64,000 bases of DNA from positions 9,720,000-9,783,999 of the forward strand of contig CM068549.1 of the NCBI GenBank assembly GCA_035048495.1, read 5' to 3'. A program made the position numbers and the translations under genes. Positions 54,465 through 64,000 of the stretch are shown here, one piece after another. The notes beneath the pieces were generated by a model. It had not been told where the DNA came from. It made no database searches and saw only the letters and a program-made list of their open reading frames with translations. The DNA is from Euptelea pleiosperma. Taxonomy: Eukaryota > Streptophyta > Magnoliopsida > Ranunculales > Eupteleaceae. Every line of letters begins with the position of its first letter. Within the stretch, counting starts at the first letter, position 1.

Positions 54465-55871
54465 ATGGCCTCCAAACCACAACAACAACACGTAGTGATC
54501 TTCCCTTTCATGGCTCAGGGCCACACCCTCCCTTTGCTCGACCTTTCCAAGGCTTTCTCACGTCGAGGCCTCAAAATAACGATCATCACCACCCCAGCAA
54601 ATGTCTCATCAATTCTTCCGTACGTAGTGAAACACCCAGAAATTAGTCTCCAAGAGATCCCATTCCCTCGCGTCGAAGGCCTCCCAAAGGGCTGTGAGAA
54701 TACAGTCCATCTCCCTTCTATGGACCTTTTCCTTCTTTTTCTAAACGCCACCAAAGGACTCCAACGGCCCTTCGAGCGAGCGTTGCAAGAGATGTCTGAA
54801 ACTGGGTCTCTCCCAATTTGTGTGATCTCCGACTTCTTCTTGGGTTGGACACTTCCCACTTGCCGTGCTTTTGGCATCCCTAGGCTCGTCTTCCATGGGA
54901 TGGGTGTGTTATCAATGGCGATCAGTAAAACTGTGTGGGTTCACGCGCCGCACCTGATTGCTGAATCGGACTCAGAACCTTTACAAATGCCTGGTCTAAG
55001 ACTTCCGGTCACATTGACAAGCACAGACTTGCCAGATACGGTCCGAGTTCCGGACCACAATGACCCATTATCTCAATTTGTTTCTGAAGTTGGAGAGTCC
55101 GACATAAATAGCTGGGGTGTGATCGTAAACAGCTTTGTTGAGCTTGAGCGGGGCCACGTGGCATCTTTTGAGTCATTCTACATGAATGGAGCCAAGGCTT
55201 GGTGCTTAGGTCCCCTTCTATTGTACAACGAAATGGAGAGGGTAGATAGGACCCTCGGTCAATACACCAGTGCTATGTGTATAAACTGGCTGACCGAACT
55301 TGCGATGTCAGCCTCGGTGATCTACGTGTCATTTGGCACTCAAGCAGAAGTATCTGATGCCCAGCTCGATGAGGTGGTTTTTGGATTGGAGATGTCTGAA
55401 TATGCTTTCTTGTTGGTGGTAAGGTCAAGAACATGGTCCCCACCAAATGGAATAGAGGAGAGGGTAAAGGGTAAGGGTTTGATCATAAGGGAATGGGTTG
55501 ATCAACGGAGCATATTAGAACACCGTGCGACGGGCGGGTTCTTGAGCCATTGTGGTTGGAATTCGGTGTTAGAAAGCCTATCTATGGGAGTCCCAATTCT
55601 GGCTTGGCCGATGATGGCGGAGCAGTCATTGAATGCTAAGCTTGTAGTGGACGGGTTCGGTGTAGGAGTGAGGGTCCCGGTAGGCTCGAGGCGGGAGGGT
55701 ATTTGTGAAGGTGTGAGAGAGTTGATGGGAGGGGAGAAGGGGAGGAAGGCAAGAGAGCGGGCCCAAGCATTAGGCCGAGTGGCAAGGCAAGCTGTGCAGG
55801 AAGGTGGTTCATCTTACGAGAGCTTGAGCGAGCTAATTGACCAATTATGTGATGGTCAGAAGTCGAAGTAA
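54465..55871 (+). CDS. UGT90A: UDP-glycosyltransferase, UGT90 type, intact
   Basis: Single exon, 468 residues, the usual length for family 1 plant UGTs. It moves sugar from a UDP-sugar to a small acceptor, normally in the cytosol; the acceptor cannot be read from sequence. His20 (AQGH) and Asp123 (VISDFF) are placed as the catalytic pair. The PSPG sugar-nucleotide box covers 344-387: it starts WVDQRSILEH, has HCGWNSVLE and ends WPMMAEQ. WVDQ in place of the common WAPQ, together with FGTQAE and AWPMMAEQ, points to the UGT90 group. The final Gln of the box usually goes with UDP-glucose use. The WLTELAMSASVIY segment departs slightly from the usual WLD-K pattern. The start fits MASKPQQQHVVIFPF with a TATA box upstream. 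A pseudogene copy lies 5 kb downstream. Activity is likely but unproven. Confidence 0.95.
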   Translation: MASKPQQQHVVIFPFMAQGHTLPLLDLSKAFSRRGLKITIITTPANVSSILPYVVKHPEISLQEIPFPRVEGLPKGCENTVHLPSMDLFLLFLNATKGLQRPFERALQEMSETGSLPICVISDFFLGWTLPTCRAFGIPRLVFHGMGVLSMAISKTVWVHAPHLIAESDSEPLQMPGLRLPVTLTSTDLPDTVRVPDHNDPLSQFVSEVGESDINSWGVIVNSFVELERGHVASFESFYMNGAKAWCLGPLLLYNEMERVDRTLGQYTSAMCINWLTELAMSASVIYVSFGTQAEVSDAQLDEVVFGLEMSEYAFLLVVRSRTWSPPNGIEERVKGKGLIIREWVDQRSILEHRATGGFLSHCGWNSVLESLSMGVPILAWPMMAEQSLNAKLVVDGFGVGVRVPVGSRREGICEGVRELMGGEKGRKARERAQALGRVARQAVQEGGSSYESLSELIDQLCDGQKSK

Positions 55872-56430
55872 CAAAATTGTGTTTGCGTTATTGGTTAGAA
55901 ACGAAGGCAGCCTAGTTCATATTTTATTTCCATTTTGACATTTTGTAACCTTGTGCTTTCTTTATGGATATTATTTCTTATGGCTGTGATAATGCTAGAG
56001 GTTATACATACCCCAGATTGTAACTAGGACTCAGTTTATTTTTAATATATTTGATAGCCGTTGTTAGCGCAAGTTTTGCCGGTTGATGTCATAGTAAAAT
56101 GATTTAACACTAAGGGCCCTGCTTGGTATCCAATAAATATTTGCTGGAAAGAAATATTTGCCTCTACAATTATTTATAGTTATAAATGTTTGCAGCTGCA
56201 AACATTTTCTGTTGCTTGGTATTAGCCCCTATAAAATCTGTTGCAAATACTTTCCACTGCTTGGGTGGAGGGTGAAATGCAAATATTTTCATATATTGTG
56301 AGTCTTCGATGAATCTAAAATAGAAGATGGAGATTAACCAAGTACAAAGTGAATGGAACTAGATGATGACAAACAATCAAACAACTAAACAAAGGATGAG
56401 AATCCTGAGAAAATCCAGGCAAGTTGATTT
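55872..56430 (+). other. UGT 3' flank
   Basis: AT-rich, with no clear AATAAA signal; TTTATTTTTAATATATTTG near 56036-56055 may serve. The part 55958-56113 is duplicated at 56848-57002. Confidence 0.5.
55958..56113 (+). repeat. Direct repeat, copy 1 (UGT 3' flank)
   Basis: From TTCTTTATGGATATTATTTC to ATGATTTAACACTAA; the second copy is 890 bases downstream with about a dozen changes. Confidence 0.85.
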
Positions 56431-56835
56431 TGGTCGGAACCCAATGATCGGTGGTCCGAGTAGAACTTTGCTGACCGCCCACAATATGAGCCACGTGAAA
56501 TACTCTTAGAGGATGCCTGACCATATGGATGTTTGACCATTCCCTAAGTGGACCTACAAACTAAAAATCAGCCTGATTAGTGATTTCACTTTGTATCGTT
56601 GTACCCCAAATAATTTCAAATTCCACCGTTAAAAATCAATACATGAAAATGACTCAAATACAACGCTTAGAAATTACTAAACAGCCTATTTTTTTTGTCT
56701 ATATCCATGTAGGAGTAAAACTTCGCCGACCCTCCACAATGACTGCCCACAATATGAGACACGTGGTACATTTGTAGAAGATGCTGGCCGTATTGATGTT
56801 TGGGCAATCCCTAGCTAGTCCTACAAAGCAAAAAT
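56430..56835. repeat. Hairpin element copies between the direct repeats
   Basis: Two arms with CACAATATGAGCCACGTG and CACAATATGAGACACGTGG in the same direction, each followed by GGATGTTTG or TTGATGTTTGG words. This suggests partial copies side by side rather than one hairpin. Confidence 0.55.
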
Positions 56836-56847
56836 CAACCTATTGAA

Positions 56848-57002
56848 TTCTTTATGGATATTATTTCTTAGGTTATGATAATGCTAGAGATTATACATAG
56901 CCCAGATTGTAACTAGTGCTTTATTTTTAATATAATTGATAGCCATATTTGTTAGCACAAGTTTTCCCGGTTAATGTCATAGTAAAATGATTTAACACTA
57001 AA
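56848..57002 (+). repeat. Direct repeat, copy 2
   Basis: Matches 55958-56113. No UGT coding sequence precedes it. Confidence 0.85.
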
Positions 57003-57830
57003 ACAGAGAAACATAAGAAATCTTCGGTTTAGGCTAGGTCAGATTCCATCAACTTTTAATTCGAATAAAGGTTCTTATTGGGCCAAGATGTGTGTGCCCA
57101 TCTGTTTGCCTCACAGGCTTGGGCCTCTTTTGGACCAACAAAAATGTGAAGACATATTTGTGCCTCATGGGCTTGGGCTCTATGAGTCCTCAAGCAAAAT
57201 GATGTGGGCCTTTATTTGGGCCTCGTAGATGTGTGCCTTTTTTTGGCATCACTGGCTTGGACTTTAAAAATCTCAAGCTCTCTCTTTTTTTAAAGGATGG
57301 GTTAAGCTTAAGCCAAATGGGGAGAAACTCATAAATTAATGAGTGATTGAACATGGCATTCTTTGGGCTTGGGTTTAAAGGGAAAAGCAAAAAAAATTGT
57401 CAGTCATTATTTTTTTTTATTTTTTTTGTTTTTTTATTTCTTCGTTAAAAACTAGAAAGGGAGGTTATACTTGTTGGGTAACAAAGAGAATGTGAAAGGG
57501 ATTGGTTGCTAGATATGGTGATTCAAGACAGTAAATACAACGATAGAGAAGGTGGCTGGATGGTGGTGACTCATGGTGACTTTCCTTTGAAGATTAGCCG
57601 AACGACTGGACATTAACAAGGGAAAATCGGCAGAATGACAGAGATGGGGATTTACGAAAGTGGAGATAGTAGCAACGACACATGAACGACGATGATTGCA
57701 CATGGAGGTGCTAGGCGAACGAAAGTGGTCAGCTTCAGCAATAGCAGCGGTGGATGGAATTAAAGCTAAAATATATCATGTCTGATGGGCAGCAAATTTG
57801 TCACCTGTCGGAAGAACGATGGACCAAGAG
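57003..57830. other. Spacer without recognised gene
   Basis: Contains GGCCTTTATTTGGGCCTC-like words repeated irregularly (57060-57260) and T-rich runs. No supported frame. Confidence 0.4.
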
Positions 57831-57839
57831 AAGATTAGT

Positions 57840-58360
57840 CAAGCACAGGTCGTTGGATGACCAGCTCTAGAGTATGAGCAAGAGTATTAGACCCCCTAGA
57901 GGTATAAAAAAGACACCATAAGACAAGGAAGAAACCAGTAGTAAGATATCCACACAGACAGCTGATAAGGACTAGACCATCCCACTTGATAGGATCCCTT
58001 GCAAAGAGATTCCACCAACCTTTGTGCATCAGACTCGATCTCTAACTCCACAAAACCTGCTTAGATCGCTCTCTGAAGTCTCCATCTCAAGGCTTTTGCT
58101 TCTGCTTCTTCGGCTGAAGCGGCTGTGGAGGAAGTACACCCTGCTAACAAACATTGGTTTTCAGCATTACGAATAATGAAGCCAAGACCCGCTATGCCTG
58201 AGTTCGATAGCCATGATGCATCAGTGTTCAATTTTAAATGCGGGGCTGACGGTGGAACCCAAAGAGGTTTAGATTTTGTGGTCGAGGTTGGGATGTTGGT
58301 TTGGATGATCATGGTGGAAATATTATCAAGAATGATCAGCGGGTTTGTGTCTGTACGACC
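57840..58360 (-). pseudogene. Non-LTR retroelement RNase H-like remnant
   Basis: The minus frame has PLWVPPSAPHLKLNTDASWL, then GIAGLGFIIRNAENQCL and AEEAEAKALRWRLQRAI, then after a stop a diverged ESDAQRLVE-like segment. This is the plant RNase H-like domain (KLNTDAS, GxGxIIRN, AEAxAL) found in LINEs and in stand-alone RNase H-like genes. Stops and a weak C-terminus show decay. A stand-alone host gene fragment is the alternative. Confidence 0.7.
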
Positions 58361-58439
58361 ATGGATGACCTGATTTCTGTGGCATGGATCGAATCTGAAG
58401 AGGATAATGATAACCTGTTTGAATATATGGCCATCTAAA

Positions 58440-59085
58440 TTATGTTTCTTTCTTTCTCTTTTTTATGAGGTTGCATTGGCTTTTTTTTGGCACAACAAAA
58501 CACCAAGAAAATCTGTTTCCACTTGAAATGAATTACCGAGGTTTTAAATGGTTTTCTCCAACACACTGGTGTCTTTTATTAACTCCCGCATTTGCTGGAA
58601 TAAAGATATAGAACAAGGTTTCTGAGCGAACGTATGTGTAGTGGTACTCATCACCATCAGGACTAATGGTACCCTTGCTTCGTATTGTAAAGGTGGCCGC
58701 AGATGCATCAATCTAGACCGTTGGCTGATGGGCTGGTGTCTTGGGTGGAGCATCTTAAACGTTCAAACTTGAGCAAAACTTAAAAAATTAAGAGAATTAA
58801 AGTTAAGGAATCATATACGTGGAAACAATTACGTTGCAGTAGCTTATCATTTCTCTAGTTCTCCATTCTATTTGGTTGATTTGTGCGTTAGTTCTTTGAC
58901 ATCTGTCTTTGTTTTGGGATCCAGAATAGCCCATTCTCTACTTGTTCACCTAAGCTTTTAACAAGATTCTTAGCTGTCCCGTTCATTGTATGGTCTAAGC
59001 CATCTCTTATCAATGGGCCAACGACACAGATTCTCACGTTTTATTTGTATCAGAACACGTTTTATTTGTATCAGAACTAGTAGGT
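58440..59085. other. Spacer without recognised gene
   Basis: AT-rich with only short, unsupported frames. Confidence 0.4.
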
Positions 59086-59086
59086 G

Positions 59087-59830
59087 GCCTGTGCCTACGG
59101 CACTCCGACAAAGCGTTTGCCAAAATCGGGTGTGAATGGCTTAGATCCACCATCCATTTGGGGTGATAAGATCTCGGACATACTTTGTGAAGCCGATAAG
59201 AGGGGTATAAGTTTTGTTATATAGATATATAGTGGGTGGCCCGTGCCCTCGGCACTCCCCTACAAAGCATTTCCCAAAATCGGTTGTGAGTGATTGAGAT
59301 CCATAGTCCATTTGGGGGATAAGACTTCGGCCATGCTTTGTGAAGCCCGTAAGAGGGGTATAAGTGGGGAGACAATTTCCCTGTTAAATTAATCCAACCG
59401 TCTAAATTTTATTTTATGTAAAGGTTGAAATGGGCCCTTGGATATATGAAGCCTATAAGAGGGGGAGACAACTGCTGTGTTTTGTTATATAGACTAGTAG
59501 GTGGCCCGTGCCCACGGCACTCTGCGACAAAGTGTTTGCCAAAATAAGGTGCGAGTAGCTTAGATCCACCATCCATTTGGGGTGATAAGATCTCGGCTAT
59601 CCTTTGTGAAGCCGATAAGAGGGGGGATAAGTGACTTCTCTGTTCTGTTATATAGATGTATAGTGGGTGGCCCGTGCCCTCGGCACTCTCCGTCAAAGCA
59701 TTTGCCAAAATCAGGTGTGAGAGGCTGAGATCCACTGTCCATTTGGGAGAGAAGATCTCAGCCCTTCATTGTTGAAATAGATAAGAGGGGGGTGTAAGTG
59801 GGGAGACAACTTCCCTGTTATGTTATATAG
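59087..59830. repeat. Degenerate tandem array, four units
   Basis: Units begin at about 59089, 59230, 59491 and 59660 with GTAGGTGGCC- or GTGGGTGGCCC-like words, then GTGCC, CGGCACTC, TTTGCCAAAATC, GATCCACCATCCATTTGG and AAGAGGGG. Unit length varies from about 140 to 260 bases. Each unit ends in a TTATATAGA-like stretch. No coding role is supported. Confidence 0.8.
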
Positions 59831-60080
59831 ATTTCTCGTGATAATTAGATATTAAACAAAAGTAGTGCTTCCCATCATTCCCATTGATGTCTACCTCAAC
59901 GTCAGCTCTTCGATGTAGAGATAATGCATCAGAAACGTTGTTGGTCATAACCGTAACCTATAGTATCTGGATACAGATACGAATATCCTATTTTGTAGTT
60001 CAAAATTTTTATTTTTTTTAATTTTTTCAACTTTTTATGAAGGATACGTGGGTATACGTGTCAGTGGAGTGTCTGGTGTC

Positions 60081-60103
60081 CGTATCCGTATCCGTATCCG
60101 TAT
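60081..60103 (+). repeat. (CGTATC)n microsatellite
   Basis: Four tandem CGTATC units within a region rich in GACAC and GTGTC words. A similar GTGTCGGACAC-rich patch lies at 63290-63350. Confidence 0.85.
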
Positions 60104-60173
60104 CGACACGACACTGGTACGGGGCACTAGTACAAGTATCCGAGTATCATAGACGGTAACTTTATCATGTACG

Positions 60174-60565
60174 GGGGTGTCGATTTATATCCGTTTAACT
60201 AGATCGAATCAGACCTGGAACTAAAAATCCCAGGTCCGGTTCCCCATTTTTGGGAACCAACTAAATAAGAACCGAACGGATAATAACAGTTCCGATTCTG
60301 CGTATTTTGATATTGGAACCTAACCGTAGGAACCAGACCAATTTTTGAAATAGCATTTTAAATATATAAAGTTATCAAGATTGGAACTGATGTACCCAGA
60401 ATCAAGTGGAACCAAACAATCAGTTCCGGTTCAGATCCATCTATTGAACTGGAACCAATAGTAACCAGAACCAATAAGAGCCAACAATTTTGGTTCCGGT
60501 CTGGTTACCTTATGAACCGAACCGAACGGAACCGGACCAGAACGGACACGTTGACACCCCTAACG
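60174..60565. mobile_element. Small inverted-repeat element, GGGGTGTC ends
   Basis: Left GGGGGTGTCGATTT and right GTTGACACCCCTAACG form an inverted end. The interior repeats GGTTCCGGTT and GAACCGAACC words on both strands. It matches the style of small plant hAT-like MITEs; flanking duplication was not fixed. Confidence 0.55.
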
Positions 60566-60779
60566 TTATGGGATTGTTGCACCGTTACAACGGACCATTT
60601 AAAACCTCCGTTTTCTTTGTGGAAGGCTCATCTCCGTACTTTCCTGCTAGGAATTAACTACACCCTCTCGTTAATTCCTCAGCCAACATACAGTAATACA
60701 GACAATGACAGAAATATCAAGTAAAATAAACAAAGACACAAGAACTCATACAAAAGTATTCTTCTATAACCAAACCTTC

Positions 60780-61560
60780 ATGGCTTCCCTGGACCAGTCA
60801 TTTTACCTTTCATGTCTCATGGCCACACCCAACCCTAAACCAACCTCTCCCGGCACTCTCACGCGAAGCCTTGTAGAGTAACTATCATCACCAGCCGATC
60901 AAACTTCCCTTCCATCTTGAATTGACTGATTTATTTCAGCTTCGGCGTTTGTCGGTGAGATTGGCCGTTTGGTTGAGTAGTTGTTCGAATCATAATTTTA
61001 AATTGGTCATTGTTGTAGATCCAACCTATTCACCACCCTCTAGGTCTATGGTTCCGTATCTTATTAAAGGGATTATCGTATCCCCGATTTTCAACAAGCA
61101 ACTTGATGAGGTGGCTTTTGGGTTGGAGATGTCAGAGTGCATTCATTTGGGTTGTCAGATGAAGGACATGGTACCTACCAAGTGGAATAGAGGAAAGGGA
61201 GAAGGGGAGGGGATGATTGTAAGAGAATGGGCAGAGCAGCTGCACATCTTAGCCCACAATGCAATGGGCAGGTTCTTGAGCCATTGCGGTTGGAATGCAG
61301 TGTGGGAGAAATTATCAATGGGGTGCCCGCTTTAGCTGGCGAATAATTTGCAAGCAGCATCTGGAAGCCAAGTTTGTGGCGGAGGAATTGAAGGAAGTGG
61401 GTTCCAATCAGCTCCACTACAGGGGAGGGACCATCAATAGGCAGGAGATAATCTGCAAAGGAGCGAGAGACTTAATGGGAAAAGAGAATGGAGGAGGGCA
61501 AGAAAGAGAGTAGAGGAGTCAGCAAAAGTGGCTAGGCTAACTAGCTCTTTGAAATTTGTG
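60780..61560 (+). pseudogene. UGT pseudogene related to the intact UGT
   Basis: Starts ATGGCTTCCCTGGACCAG, then after a frame slip CTTTCATGTCTCATGGCCAC, the counterpart of the HVVIFPFMAQGH start. Most of the acceptor domain is deleted. From about 61098 it resumes (QLDEVAFGLEMSE, MIVREWAEQLHILAHNAMG, FLSHCGWNAVWEKLSMG), i.e. most of a PSPG box, then breaks at a stop near 61335. Remnants of the C-terminus (GARDLMGKENGG) follow in another frame. It most likely arose as a tandem copy of the 54465 gene or a close relative. Confidence 0.88.
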
Positions 61561-64000
61561 GGAATATGGACAACAACGTATCACTGATCAACGAGTCCTA
61601 GAGACTGTGCACTGTATTCAAAATTCAACCAATAAGAATGAGTTTAAAATTTTAAATAGATGAAGAAACACCCAATCCAAGATCTGTTAAGTTTACACAG
61701 TTTACAGTGTCCTGGAAACCTAGTGTTTTGTCATTTTCATTAATTATGCTAGTCTGAAATCTCGGATTTACAAGGACAGTTTTTATGTATCGTATGCTTA
61801 AAAAAATCAAACTATTTATGAGAAATACAAAATGGTTAGTATCTTTGAAATTATATTTGAAATAAAGTGTAAGATGATGGAAGTATCAGCAGGCTACTCC
61901 AAGAAAAGATAAACTAACAGTCTTATTTGTCTGTTATGAACTAATGATCCAATCAAATTTGAAACAGGAAATAAAAGAAAAATGGCAGTCAAAAACCATG
62001 AATGAGAAAATTAAAGAATTTGAGAAGAATAACAAAAGGGAGTTTCTCCAACTTGAAAAAGGGCACAAAAAATTAAGTAGAGAGGTTTACAAAACCAAGT
62101 ATGAGGAAGATTTGAGTGTAAGATCAATCAAAGCAAGTGTTGCAGTGAAATGCAAGAACTTTTTTTCTTTTTTTTGACATTTATCTTAAAAAATTTATGC
62201 TGGTGGCTAGAATGGAATCAGTTTGAATGCTAATTGATTTAACTGCTCAAAATCATTGGAAGCTTCATCACATGGAAGTTAAGTCAGTTTAACATTGTTA
62301 ATGAAATCTACACTCAACCACTCTTTCATGAGAAAAAGGATTTTAAAGAGGTGCACAAGCTTAAGGATTTATGAAAAGACTCATAAGCATCCTAATATAC
62401 ATATATCAGATCATAGTTTGGTAGGCTTGCAAGTAGGGGCCAGTAATGGGCTATCTTTTCTTTTTTTCCCTTTCGTGATCAATAATGAATAAAACTAAAA
62501 AAAATAAAAGAAATGAGAAGAAAATACAAAGGAAGAAAATGAAAAACAAGGATTACACTCCAGAAAAATTAACAAATAAGATATGTAAATGGGAACACCC
62601 ATATTATATACAATTTTCAATTTCGAGGTATACATAATAAGTTATATTTTCTCTCAAACTTGTAACTCGTAGTTCTATGTGGTTATAACCTCCTCAGGTG
62701 ATTCTTATATTATTTTACTTTTATGGACTTAAATGACATGATTATGAATATTTACATGTGTAAATCTGACTCCAACATACTTCCTTCAGCATTTACTAAA
62801 AACTACTAATCTTGTTGTTTTTAACTCTTAATGGTCTTCTGTTATGTTATGAGTTAAGAGTGCTTCTATGCTTGTTTTATCATTTTCTACAATATAAATG
62901 TGCGTTTCCTATGCTTTTTCATGATTTCAATAATATTTTCGCAATTTCCAACAAGTTTACAATATTTCCACACGAAATATTACATTTCCAATTTCTTATC
63001 TGACCGAAGTAATGTTCGAAGTGGACCTGACAGGTCAACCAGTGAACCACCCTATAACAGTCCAAGTGGACACTTATGGCCGTGTCACCCCTTGTTTTAA
63101 TAATTTTTCATATAAAATTGATTTCTAAAAGCGGGTTAGTGTGTTTCATCCTCCATACAATAATAAACTAAAAATATTTTCTACTTTATTTTCTTTTTTT
63201 CTTATTTTATTAATAATTTTAAGCATTCATATATATTAATATATTTTAATAAATATATGTACGGGCGTGTCTCCGTATCATATTTTTTTAGGTTATCGTG
63301 TCGGACACCTCGTATCCGTGTCGGACACTGACACCCGTGTCGGTGTCCTTGTTACATAGCAGCTAATTAATCATTGACATCCAATCCATTTCTTTAATTA
63401 AAAAAATTAGAAACACCCCCAACCCAAATCTTATTCTCATCCTTCCCCCAAAACGACGATCTATTCGAGGCAAGTGAAGACATTTCTCGATCTCATAATA
63501 TTCAGAGCCAAACTACATGTACGATGAATTGATCTGCGTGGTGTCATTGCCATTGACCTTGCTGTCACCACACAAATTCCTCCCGTTAAAGGAGAGTTTC
63601 GGAGACAGAAGAGAGAAATCCAATACACAACTATAATTGGAAAACTTCTCCGTAATTTGACAGATTTGAGAGATTTTAGGGGAAATCTCCCCAATCTTAG
63701 AGATTTGAGAGGTTTCAGGTATTTTAGATTGATGACATTTTTGGGATTTTTGGGCTGTGTTCTAAGAGAGAGAGAGTAGGATCTATAACTTAAGTCATCT
63801 AAATCTTACTTTGATTTATAATTGGTTATTTATGACATCAGCCAAAGCCATAGTTCAAAAAGTTGACATGGCAGTCGAACTGGCTAGCCTACTCAGTTAG
63901 CGAACAGTCCGGGTTCAAAAACAATGGACCAAAGTATATACTGAAAGTACCCATGTTTCCGGCAGCCCATCTAATAGCTTTACTTGAGTCTCCCTCCATT
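61561..64000. other. AT-rich region without recognised gene
   Basis: A Lys/Glu-rich frame at 61944-62177 (KEKWQSKTMNEKIKEFEKNN) looks coiled-coil-like but has no family match or promoter. Other frames are short. GTGTCGGACAC-type words lie at 63290-63350. A GAGAGAGAGAG run is near 63762-63777. Confidence 0.4.

Noticed and set aside
54515..54877. Minus-strand frame over the UGT start
   Set aside because: Antisense shadow of the intact UGT.
59087..59830. CRISPR-like array
   Set aside because: Units are 140-260 bases with no constant short repeat or unique spacers, and the DNA is plant nuclear.
61944..62177. Small coiled-coil gene
   Set aside because: Lys/Glu-rich by AT-rich composition, no family match, promoter or context.
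63461..63694. Minus-strand ORF of 77 codons
   Set aside because: No recognisable motif and no neighbouring exon; chance frame.

Overview
This is flowering-plant nuclear DNA, probably eudicot. It is AT-rich and intron-containing, and dominated by LTR retrotransposons and small inverted-repeat DNA elements. No bacterial, organellar or viral gene set is present. The species cannot be named from the sequence alone. Protein-coding host genes are few: a glutamate receptor-like (GLR) ion-channel gene on the minus strand (four exons, 15380 down to 5938, last exon not found in the window), and an intact intronless UDP-glycosyltransferase of UGT90 type (54465-55871, plus). Host pseudogenes are a decayed second UGT (about 60780-61560), a Sec14-like (SFH-type) pseudogene broken into at least four exon remnants (46483-48709), and a short RuvB-like 2 fragment (9695-9895) inside the first GLR intron.

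Layout. 1-1120: part of a copia-type LTR, minus orientation, with an array of CAATCGATTG-like palindromes. 1396-4560: decayed Ty1/copia internal region (plus). 5680-5930: AT and GT/GA microsatellites, the second touching a GLR splice donor. 5938-15380: GLR gene; its 5.65-kb first intron holds the RuvB-like 2 fragment, a Ty3/gypsy LTR with gag remnant and the 3' half of a copia element. 14450-18650 and 47-57 kb: clusters of hairpin MITE-like elements, most with CACGTG cores in the arms. 19685-42493: one Ty3/gypsy chromovirus, itself split by later insertions. 42.5-45.5 kb: reversed gypsy pol remnant and a diverged LTR. 45.5-64 kb: host pseudogenes, the UGT gene, a SINE-like retroposon, inverted-repeat elements, a degenerate tandem array and AT-rich spacer.

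The clearest new biology is the nested retrotransposon stack at 19.7-42.5 kb. A non-autonomous, minus-oriented LTR element (22394-33375) has two 2.7-kb LTRs, an exact CTTAG target duplication, a TGGCGCC primer site, a GGTTGGGGGTTG polypurine tract, no recognisable protease, RT or integrase, and a single intact 580-codon Gln/Tyr/Pro-rich ORF. Two relatives sit in the same chromovirus as solo LTRs, one inside the other: C (33836-39409, duplication CCAAT) and D (34690-37407, duplication CAACG). The host-gene parts do not form a shared pathway. The GLR encodes a plasma-membrane ligand-gated cation channel and the UGT a cytosolic small-molecule glycosylating enzyme.
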